From: Chthoniobacterales bacterium
Lineage (GTDB): Bacteria > Verrucomicrobiota > Verrucomicrobiae > Chthoniobacterales > UBA10450
NCBI GenBank assembly: GCA_003244125.1
Contig: QHBL01000065.1
Location: 1 to 13,096, forward strand
Direction of reading: 5' to 3'
DNA: 13,096 nt
The notes beneath the pieces are model-generated. The model was given only the letters and a program-made list of their open reading frames with translations, was not told the origin of the DNA and made no database searches. Shown in pieces: positions 6,937 to 12,477 of this stretch (position 1 is the stretch's first letter; every line of letters begins with the position of its first letter). A program made the translations under genes and the position numbers.

Positions 6937-9006
6937 CTACCGGTTATCGCGAAAAGGTAAGCCGAGCTGGTAAAGCTCGATTTGGCGGCGAATAAGGTCG
7001 GCGAGTGTTGTATTCCTTTTATTGCTCGCTAATTGCCGTGCGGCCTCAGCTGTCGTGAGCGCGTCGGTGAAGCGGCCGGCCTCCGCGTACGCGGCGGCGA
7101 GGGTGGCGCCAATAATGGGGTCGGGGCGCGGCGCCAGCTTGGTCGCCAATTCGGCGAGCTCGACCGCCTTGCTGCCATCGCGCACGGCTGGGTCGGGCCA
7201 GGTGGCAAGGACCCAGGCCATGTTCTTAAGAGCTTCAGGGTCGCGCGGATGAGCCGCGAGCGCTTCACCTAAATGCGCCATCGCTTCGTCAGCGCGACGC
7301 AACTGTAGGAGCGTATTGGCAATGTTAAAATGGGCGGCGATGTAGTTGGGATCCATCTTGAGCGCCGCTTGCAACGCTGCGAGCGACTCCTCCGCGTGCC
7401 CCTCCTGGAGGAGCGCATTGCCCAGGTCGTTGTAGGCAAGGAGGTATGTTGGATCGAGCGCAATTGTTTTCTGCAGATAAGGAATCGCCAGGTCGCCCTG
7501 GCCGATCTGCAGAAGCGCGTTGCCGAGGTCGTAGTTCACAACCGCAAAGTCCGGGCGAAGTTCCAGCGCCTTCCTATAATAGGGAAGTGCTTCCTGAACC
7601 CGGCCCATTCGCGCGAGGGCGCGACCAATGTTGTCCTGGGTCTCGACGTTGTTCGGATCGATCTCCTCAGCTTTCCGCAGATGCGTCAGCGCTTCTTCGG
7701 GTTTTCCGTTGCGCAGCAGGACAACGGCGAAACTGTCCTGCGCCATCCAGGATCCCGGGTTCTTTTGAATGGTGTCGCGCCAGAGCGTTTCCAAGTCGTG
7801 ATAAATTCCAATCTGCCGCCACGTAAGTGCAGCGAGCGCGGTGAGCAACAAGAACGGAATCAGCCGTGGCAGGCGGCTGAGTCCGCCGGCGCCGAGCGCA
7901 ATTAATCCGGCAGCGGCCAGGTACTGGAAGTGATCTGCGACAAACGAATAGCGGAAGGGGTAAACGTTGACGAAGCCGAGCGCGGGAAAAAGCGTGGCGA
8001 TGAAAAAGAGCAGCGCCACGAGCGGCCCGCGTCCTATCCGACGCCGTGCAAACCACAGCGCTGCCAGCAACACGATTATGCCCGCCGGGAACAGCCACTG
8101 CCAAGCCAAGCTGACGCTGATCTGCCAGCGTGGATAGATGAAGGTAAGCTTGTCAGGCCAGACAAGCTTCGCAGCATAAAACCAGAGCGCGCGGCCCGCA
8201 ATGAGCACGCGCTCCGTGAACGGGAACGACCATGCGTTGCCTTCCGCGCCGACGTGGTGTTTTTCGATCCAGACCGTGCCCAAAGCGAGGCCCAGGCCGA
8301 GGGCAAAGAAGGGAAGCAATGGAAGAATGTGACGCCATTTCAAGGTTCCAGCCTTCCACCACATCACCAGAAGTAGTGCGACCGGCAAGGAACACGTCAC
8401 CGTCTTACTCAGCAGTGCGCAGAGGAAAAGAACGAGTGCGGCAAAATACCATGCCCACCAATTCTTTGTTTGATTCCTTACGTCCGCGGCGACGAAGCGG
8501 AGATAAACGAGCGCAGCCGCAAAGTAGAAAACCGCCGAGAGGACATTCTTTCGTTCGGAGACCCAAACGACCGACTCGACTGTAATAGGATGGATGGCAA
8601 AAATGGCGGCGCCAATCCATCCCCCGGATAAACGCAGCGTGAGCAGGACCCGCCAGAGGAGAACTGCCGCGAAAGCGTGCAGAACGACATTAACAGCGTG
8701 ATACCCGACTGGGTTCAACGCCCAAAGGTGATACTCCAGCCAGAAGCTGGTGTGGACGAGTGGGTAGTACTGCGGCGTCGCGCTGACGTCAGTCCAGATC
8801 CGGTGAAGACCGTTTAGATCGCGCAGCGTCGGGTTTTCCGTGACATGAAAGTTGTCGTCCCAAATGTAACCGCACTGCGTAGCCCGCGAGTATGCGATCA
8901 GCGTCAGCAGCACGAGGCCGGCCCCGAGAAGCCACGGGTGTTCCGGTGCAAACGCAGGTGCGCGTTTGCTCACCGCAGATGTTGGATCACTCCGTCTCGG
9001 GCTCAT
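6937..9006 (-). CDS. Polytopic membrane glycosyltransferase-like protein with C-terminal TPR repeats
   Basis: The 689-aa protein has a membrane half (about residues 25-400) and a soluble TPR half (about 419-680). The membrane half starts GYIWDDN, with the acidic pair at 50-51 in the first periplasmic loop as expected for the catalytic/metal site of GT-C enzymes. It continues with YYPLVHTSFWLEYHLW, the AIFAIHPITVESVVWVSERK motif (134-153) and RYSFVADHFQYLAAAG (352-367). This is the layout of bacterial TMTC/O-GlcNAc-TPR-like proteins, which use a polyprenyl-linked sugar to modify exported substrates, with TPRs holding partners. Four or five TPRs are regular (for example PYLQKTIALDPTYLLAYNDL), and two more are degenerate. 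Donor and acceptor are unknown. It is divergent from the GT2 gene at 9140, which resembles enzymes making dolichol- or polyprenyl-phosphate mannose. That pairing suggests the GT2 could supply the lipid-linked donor. The ATG at 9004-9006 has only a weak ribosome-binding site. Confidence 0.88.
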   Translation of the reverse strand: MSPRRSDPTSAVSKRAPAFAPEHPWLLGAGLVLLTLIAYSRATQCGYIWDDNFHVTENPTLRDLNGLHRIWTDVSATPQYYPLVHTSFWLEYHLWALNPVGYHAVNVVLHAFAAVLLWRVLLTLRLSGGWIGAAIFAIHPITVESVVWVSERKNVLSAVFYFAAALVYLRFVAADVRNQTKNWWAWYFAALVLFLCALLSKTVTCSLPVALLLVMWWKAGTLKWRHILPLLPFFALGLGLALGTVWIEKHHVGAEGNAWSFPFTERVLIAGRALWFYAAKLVWPDKLTFIYPRWQISVSLAWQWLFPAGIIVLLAALWFARRRIGRGPLVALLFFIATLFPALGFVNVYPFRYSFVADHFQYLAAAGLIALGAGGLSRLPRLIPFLLLTALAALTWRQIGIYHDLETLWRDTIQKNPGSWMAQDSFAVVLLRNGKPEEALTHLRKAEEIDPNNVETQDNIGRALARMGRVQEALPYYRKALELRPDFAVVNYDLGNALLQIGQGDLAIPYLQKTIALDPTYLLAYNDLGNALLQEGHAEESLAALQAALKMDPNYIAAHFNIANTLLQLRRADEAMAHLGEALAAHPRDPEALKNMAWVLATWPDPAVRDGSKAVELAELATKLAPRPDPIIGATLAAAYAEAGRFTDALTTAEAARQLASNKRNTTLADLIRRQIELYQLGLPFRDNR

Positions 9007-9139
9007 GGGAACTCTTTCAGGTAGCCTGAGTTCGCTACCCGCTCAATCATCGGGCGAGGAGATCAGCGTGCAGAGTTTGACCCGCCCGACATCCGTCGTG
9101 AAGCTCGCGCACTAGACGCGATTTAAGACTGATATCCAC
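9007..9139. promoter_or_regulatory. Divergent intergenic region with a small inverted repeat
   Basis: This 133-bp spacer separates the start codons of the divergent TPR glycosyltransferase and GT2 genes, so it must hold both promoters. I could not place good -35/-10 pairs. A 6-bp inverted repeat, GGTAGC (9020-9025) and GCTACC (9034-9039), lies close to the minus-strand start. It would fall in the 5' leader or operator of that gene. Confidence 0.4.
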
Positions 9140-9832
9140 GTGAAGATCTCCGTCGTTATACCTTGCTACAACGAGCGCGCAACGATCGGACAAGTCCTCC
9201 GCGCCGTCCGCGCGACGCAAGGGCACGAACTTGAGGTCATCGTCGTGGACGATGGCTCGACCGACGGGACAACAATGATGCTGAAGGAGACAGGCGCGCC
9301 GCTGGCAGACCGCATTGTGTATCATGAGACAAATCGCGGCAAAGGTGCGGCGTTGCGCTCCGGCTTTGCAGCGGCGAGCGGGGACGTCATCATTATCCAG
9401 GACGCAGACCTGGAGTACGATCCGGCCGAGTATCCGACACTCGTCGCGCCGATCCTGAACGGCAAAGCGGACGCAGTTTACGGCTCCCGTTTCATGGGCG
9501 GGCAAAGCCATCGCGTCGTCTATTTCTGGCACATGCTCGGAAACAAATTCCTTACGCTCTTTTCAAACATGTGCACGAATCTGAACCTCACGGACATGGA
9601 GGTCGGCTTTAAAGCGTTGCGCGCCGAGGTCATCAAAACGATGGACCTGAAAGAAGACGGCTTCGGCTTCGAGCCGGAGATAACCGCGCGCCTGGCGAAA
9701 GCGCGTTATCGCATCTACGAAGTCGGCATTTCGTATTCCGGACGGACCTACGAGGAAGGCAAGAAGGTAACGTGGGAGGATGGAATTCGCGCGTTATACG
9801 CGATCGTGCGCTATAATTTCTTCACGAACTGA
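9140..9832 (+). CDS. Family 2 glycosyltransferase, dolichol/polyprenyl-phosphate mannose synthase-like
   Basis: This 230-aa cytosolic or membrane-associated GT-A enzyme probably transfers a sugar from a nucleotide donor to a polyprenyl phosphate. The start is GTG (9140), which opens the canonical [17 protein letters not shown]. Motifs in order are [10 protein letters not shown] (35-44), [12 protein letters not shown] (65-76), the metal-binding QDADLEYDP (87-95), YGSRFMGG (114-121), TDMEVGFKA (151-159) and [13 protein letters not shown] (175-187, acceptor/base region). The length fits the short DPM1-like class without a C-terminal membrane domain. The C-terminal [20 protein letters not shown] is also typical of this class. 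Exact sugar (mannose, glucose or other) cannot be read from sequence. Divergent orientation with the TPR glycosyltransferase at 6937-9006 supports a donor-maker plus transferase pair. No clear ribosome-binding site precedes the GTG. Confidence 0.92.
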   Translation: MKISVVIPCYNERATIGQVLRAVRATQGHELEVIVVDDGSTDGTTMMLKETGAPLADRIVYHETNRGKGAALRSGFAAASGDVIIIQDADLEYDPAEYPTLVAPILNGKADAVYGSRFMGGQSHRVVYFWHMLGNKFLTLFSNMCTNLNLTDMEVGFKALRAEVIKTMDLKEDGFGFEPEITARLAKARYRIYEVGISYSGRTYEEGKKVTWEDGIRALYAIVRYNFFTN

Positions 9833-9872
9833 AATCAGCTCGTCAGTGGCATGGGACGTTCGCCAGCCATTA

Positions 9873-9908
9873 CGCCAAAAACCAGACCAGTTGCGCCAAA
9901 ACGCCAAG
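9873..9908 (+). repeat. CGCCAAAA direct repeats upstream of the first miniprotein gene
   Basis: CGCCAAAA occurs at 9873-9880 and 9894-9901, start to start 21 nt (two helical turns). A third partial copy, CGCCAAG, is at 9902-9908. They lie upstream of the -35-like TTGTCA at 9926-9931, a position suited to an activator site. Role inferred from spacing only. Confidence 0.35.
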
Positions 9909-9925
9909 CCAACTGTAGAATGATC

Positions 9926-9931
9926 TTGTCA
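9926..9931 (+). promoter_or_regulatory. Candidate -35 element of the first miniprotein gene
   Basis: TTGTCA sits in TCTTGTCAAGGT, nearly identical to the TCTTGTCAGGGT stretch upstream of the TonB-dependent receptor (2362-2373). No convincing -10 hexamer is seen at the usual spacing, so the assignment is weak. Confidence 0.25.
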
Positions 9932-9960
9932 AGGTCAATATCGAGTGGGAATGTTGAAGC

Positions 9961-10296
9961 ATGAAAACTACACCGTTGGTTTTGAAATGTGTCGCCGTAT
10001 CGGTTGGCATAGGCTTGCTTTCGGCTCCCGGGCTGAAGGCAAATACCAACACGGCTGATCAATCGAAGAACATGCCGAATGTGCGGGTGCAACAAGGCAT
10101 CCCAGCAGAACGCGTCGTCTTGGTTCAAACAACCGAGAGCCGCATTCCTAAGCGTGTCGTGATTGCGGGTAATCAGGTCAATGGCGCATCGGCCATGTAT
10201 GTGCTGCAGAGTCGTGATCTGCTGCGCACGGGGGCGACAGATGTCGCCGGCATGTTAAGAAACGATCCGAGCATTTCCTCCTCAAACCGGCACTAA
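9961..10296 (+). CDS. Exported 111-aa TonB-box/plug-start miniprotein (first of tandem pair)
   Basis: Function unknown. The signal peptide covers about residues 1-27 (MKTTPLVLK, then VAVSVGIGLLSAPGLKA). The mature 84 residues begin with a polar segment, then AERVVLVQTTESRIPKRVVIAG, and then MYVLQSRDLLRTGATDVAGM with LRNDPS following. That last stretch is very like the first strand and helix of TonB-receptor plug domains (the receptor here has VDTLTTQEVNRSGSQEILTV at the same place, then LQKRNPDF). The chain stops at SSSNRH; no plug remainder, no barrel, no extra membrane segment. After its stop, no frame continues the receptor pattern, which argues against a simple frameshift. It pairs with the 10397-10699 gene: from the S-x-IP motif both run 52 residues to a shared RH terminus, with common S.IP, D, G, G.L and DPS positions. 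It should act in the periplasm or be secreted. Confidence 0.75.
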   Translation: MKTTPLVLKCVAVSVGIGLLSAPGLKANTNTADQSKNMPNVRVQQGIPAERVVLVQTTESRIPKRVVIAGNQVNGASAMYVLQSRDLLRTGATDVAGMLRNDPSISSSNRH

Positions 10297-10338
10297 GTAG
10301 ACCGGTCACGGGGAGTGCGATTCGGCAGGCAGCACTTC

Positions 10339-10372
10339 GCCAGCGCAACGGGGTTGGACCGCTTGCGCTGGC
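10339..10372 (+). terminator. Strong hairpin between the tandem miniprotein genes
   Basis: A perfect 10-bp stem (GCCAGCGCAA at 10339-10348, complement at 10363-10372) encloses a 14-nt loop that can add three more pairs. It begins 43 nt after the first miniprotein stop and ends 24 nt before the next start. There is no T-tract, so it may be a Rho-type or processing/stability element rather than an intrinsic terminator. Confidence 0.5.
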
Positions 10373-10390
10373 TGGGAGTTAGCATAGATT
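10363..10390 (+). promoter_or_regulatory. Possible promoter placing the second miniprotein on a leaderless transcript
   Basis: TTGCGC (10363-10368) and TAGATT (10385-10390) are separated by 16 bp. The -10-like box ends six nt before the ATG at 10397, so transcription would begin at or next to the start codon. This would explain the lack of any ribosome-binding site. The -35-like box overlaps the right arm of the hairpin at 10339-10372. The hexamer matches are modest. Confidence 0.3.
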
Positions 10391-10396
10391 ATTTGC

Positions 10397-10699
10397 ATGA
10401 AAACAGGGTTTCTTCTTCAGGGTACAGCACTGCTGCTGCTGGTCGTTGGGACGACAGCAAGCGCGCAGACGAATGAGCGTCAGACAAATGCGGTTAAAGC
10501 GGACGATCAGTATGTCGAGCAGTACGTGGTTGTGACTGGCTCCAATATCCCGCGAAAGGTGAAAGTCCGCCGGTGGGGAACAAACACTCCGTATAATGTG
10601 GCGATCTACGGCCAGCACGATATAAAAGTTAGCGGCCGGGCGACGACGGAAGGAGCGCTGCAAACGCTCGACCCGTCAGTCTCTGTTCGCCGGCACTAA
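10397..10699 (+). CDS. Exported 100-aa TonB-box/plug-start miniprotein (second of tandem pair)
   Basis: Function unknown. The signal peptide is clear: MKTGFLLQGTALLLLVVGTT with cleavage near ASA-Q (residue 23). The mature part has a polar stretch, then EQYVVVTGSNIP, almost identical to ERVVVTGSNIP at the TonB-box/plug start of the receptor at 2428-5520. A basic segment RKVKVRRWG follows, then NVAIYGQHDIKVSGRATTEG and ALQTLDPS, resembling the first plug strand and helix. It ends SVRRH, like the SSNRH end of the gene at 9961. There is no barrel or other domain. No ribosome-binding site is visible before the ATG. A good intrinsic terminator follows 21 nt after the stop, so the gene looks complete and self-contained rather than the head of a broken receptor. 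Confidence 0.78.
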   Translation: MKTGFLLQGTALLLLVVGTTASAQTNERQTNAVKADDQYVEQYVVVTGSNIPRKVKVRRWGTNTPYNVAIYGQHDIKVSGRATTEGALQTLDPSVSVRRH

Positions 10700-10719
10700 A
10701 TCGGAGGAAGGGCATCCGT

Positions 10720-10743
10720 GGCGTGATTTCACGCCCGCTTTTT
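10720..10743 (+). terminator. Rho-independent terminator after the second miniprotein gene
   Basis: The stem GGCGTG (10720-10725) / CACGCC (10730-10735) has an ATTT loop, then CGC and a run of five T (10739-10743). It lies 21 nt downstream of the stop codon. Confidence 0.8.
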
Positions 10744-11593
10744 CGCTGACGGCTGGCGTTCGCCTTGCCTGGGGTAGCTGGACTTGGCCGTTGAGCGGAT
10801 GGAGAGAGAATTTGTAACTAACAGTCGCTAGCCCAACTCGGCGGCACGCCGGTGGGATAGAGTTTCGCCGGTCTCCGCCTCGACTAAGCCAAAGCCGCTG
10901 CTATTTACAAAGCGCCGCGTCGGCAATTTCTGCTCTGTCATCCGGAGCGGGTGCGAGGGGACCTCTCATCGTTTACAGGTCACCCAATTGCGCGTGACAA
11001 TTCGAGCCTCCTGAGAGGTTCTTCGCCGTTTGCGCGGCTCCGGATGACACGGCGCTGAGTCACGCCACCACTGCTACCACGCGTGTTTGCGCTGCGTCGC
11101 GTCTGGAATGCGCACATGGTGTAATGCTGGCAGGGAGGGATTTGTTATTCAAGCGATGCTGTACGCTTGGCGGTGCTCGCGCCGGTGAGGGCTTCCGACG
11201 TGCGACGGCTGACGCTCGATACGCGCGGGCTGCGAGGTGGTGGAAAGTGCGAGGTGTGATCGGATGCGATGCGTAGTGTCGTCTCCCGCTCAGGTAAGGT
11301 TAGGCAGAACGTTGATCCTTCATCAGATGCCGGGACGTGTTATCCTGGGGGAACATTTGAGTTTCGTTGCGCAGATCGGTTGTCCTGCTAACCGACGGGT
11401 GAACTCTCGCACGATTCGCTCCAGCCGCTGGCGGGAGGCGGCCACGCCGGCGCTGGGATAGTTCGCGGCTCAAACCGAACGAGAAAGCGCGAATGCTCCG
11501 CGGTCGAGCGCTCGCGGGTCGAAAGCTGGGAATGCTAAGCCCCAGCTGCCGGCCGGAGCGCTGGCATAATGATTGCTTATAACCATAGTAATT
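10744..11593. other. Long intergenic region with a palindromic repeat and no supported gene
   Basis: No coding frame here shows a signal peptide, family motif or ribosome-binding site. The only plus frame of note (11237-11461) has no protein-like features, and a long minus frame entering from the right is the shadow of the peptidase gene. The region holds the 114-bp palindromic repeat at 10936-11049, and a short hairpin at 11524-11547 (AGCTGGG / CCCAGCT, 10-nt loop) about 50 nt before the next gene. I see nothing else defined between 11050 and 11520. Confidence 0.6.
10936..11049. repeat. 114-bp palindromic repeat with TGTCATCCGGAGC ends
   Basis: Exact 13-nt inverted ends, TGTCATCCGGAGC (10936-10948) and GCTCCGGATGACA (11037-11049), bound the element. 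Inside, ACCTCTCA (10961-10968) and TGAGAGGT (11012-11019) form a second complementary pair. It has the look of a REP/MITE-like dispersed intergenic element. TGTCATCC-GAGC...GACCTC strings recur in Acidobacteria and other soil bacteria, from memory. It carries no gene and no obvious target-site duplication. Confidence 0.75.
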
Positions 11594-11599
11594 ATGGTT
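11581..11599. promoter_or_regulatory. Hairpin overlapping the probable peptidase start codon
   Basis: AACCATA (11581-11587) and TATGGTT (11593-11599) are perfect complements around GTAAT. The right arm contains the ATG at 11594-11596. If that ATG is used, the structure would bury the start codon, a possible translational control or operator site. Confidence 0.35.
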
Positions 11600-12175
11600 T
11601 TTATCAGCCTGACGCCTTTTCTCTCCCGGCGAATGCTCGCGGTGCTCTTCGCCATTCTTGCACTTTCCGCCATCAGCTGTTTTGCCGACTCCAACTTGTT
11701 CACGGTGGCAGCTACGCCATACGACCATCAGATGGCGCGGGTCAAGCCGGTGCTCACAGTCGCCCCTGCCAGGGAAACGGAGACTGTGTCGCTTGACGCG
11801 GTGAACCGGTGGATGACCGATTTGCGCGGCATCCCTTACGGTTATTCGATGCAATGGCGCACACCGACCGAAGTCGCGCATGATCCCATGGCCGATTGCA
11901 AGGGCAAGGCCGTAGCGCTTTACGAGCGGATGCGCGCCCACGGAGCGCGGAACATCCGCCTGGTCATCGGGAAACGCGCGCCGAGCAGCCGCGTCACGCA
12001 TGCCTGGGTCGAGTGGACCGAAGATTCACAAACTTACGTTCTTGATCCGACTTTCAATCGCAACGCCTGTGCGGCGGCCGAAATCCCGAGCAAGTCCTAC
12101 GTGCCCTACTACGCGTTTGCCGGGACGAGGAAGTTCCGCGCGGCGTCGGTGGGCGATCTTTACGCGAAATTGTAA
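11594..12175 (+). CDS. Exported transglutaminase-like cysteine peptidase
   Basis: The predicted protein has 193 aa if the ATG at 11594 is the start, giving a basic-hydrophobic export signal (LSRRMLAVLFAILALSAISC, cleavage near FAD). An upstream TTG at 11573 and a downstream ATG at 11633 are alternatives, none with a good ribosome-binding site. The 11633 start would lose the RR pair. The mature domain has the cysteine-peptidase/transglutaminase triad in order: Cys in MADCKGKAVALYERM (about residue 102), His in VTHAWVEW (about 136) and Asp in YVLDPTFN (about 151). This is the arrangement of bacterial transglutaminase-like cysteine proteases (BTLCP), some of which cleave periplasmic adhesin or cyclase-system proteins. 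No LapD/LapA-like partner is present in the window, so the substrate is unknown. It appears to be a stand-alone gene. Confidence 0.85.
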   Translation: MVFISLTPFLSRRMLAVLFAILALSAISCFADSNLFTVAATPYDHQMARVKPVLTVAPARETETVSLDAVNRWMTDLRGIPYGYSMQWRTPTEVAHDPMADCKGKAVALYERMRAHGARNIRLVIGKRAPSSRVTHAWVEWTEDSQTYVLDPTFNRNACAAAEIPSKSYVPYYAFAGTRKFRAASVGDLYAKL

Positions 12176-12475
12176 GGCGGCTGTTCCCCCTCCGGTGGCA
12201 AGCGGCTCGCACGCGCAAGTGCGGCGCCGCTTGCCGCATTTCCGCGGGGCTGTAGGGGAAGCTGTTAGCTTGCCGTGTAGCAATTCGGTTTGGATCAACT
12301 GTGACAAGCTTCCAGCCCATCTAGTTGTCGCTCACTGTGCGGAAACCTCCGAAGCACAAAAGCTCATCCATCATCGGCGAGTTCGTCAAAGGCGGTTGAT
12401 CTCACTGTTTCAACAGCGTGAAACATCTCCGTGGCGCGCTTCGCACAGCGAAGCGGCTACAACTCGCGCTGCGAG
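12176..12475. other. Convergent spacer rich in hairpins, no gene
   Basis: This 300-bp spacer separates the plus-strand peptidase from the minus-strand membrane-protein gene. I see no supported gene. It contains the hairpins at 12197-12235 and 12437-12477 described separately. Confidence 0.6.
12197..12235 (+). terminator. Strong two-part hairpin after the peptidase gene
   Basis: Outer arms GGCAAGCGGC (12197-12206) and GCCGCTTGCC (12226-12235) pair fully. Inner arms CGCAC (12208-12212) and GTGCG (12219-12223) pair around GCGCAA. It starts 21 nt past the stop codon, the usual place for a terminator, but is followed only by GCATTT, so intrinsic termination is not assured. Confidence 0.55.
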
Positions 12476-12477
12476 TT
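12437..12477 (-). terminator. Paired hairpins at the 3' end of the minus-strand membrane-protein gene
   Basis: There are two stem-loops: AACTCGC / GCGAGTT (12461-12467 and 12471-12477), which overlaps the stop codon, and CGCTTCG / CGAAGCG (12437-12443 and 12449-12455) just beyond it. Neither has a T-tract on the minus strand, so they may be mRNA-end stabilisers or a dispersed repeat unit. Confidence 0.45.

Noticed and set aside
9961..10699. The two miniproteins as the frameshifted 5' end of one broken TonB-dependent receptor
   Set aside because: Each has its own signal peptide and stop. The sequence after each stop does not continue the plug or barrel pattern in any frame I read, and a good terminator follows the second. 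Not fully excluded without homologues.
11237..11461. Plus-strand 74-codon frame in the long gap
   Set aside because: No family motif, signal peptide or ribosome-binding site; composition looks non-coding.
11300..12001. Minus-strand 233-codon frame
   Set aside because: It is mostly antisense to the cysteine peptidase, whose catalytic Cys-His-Asp order is clear on the plus strand.
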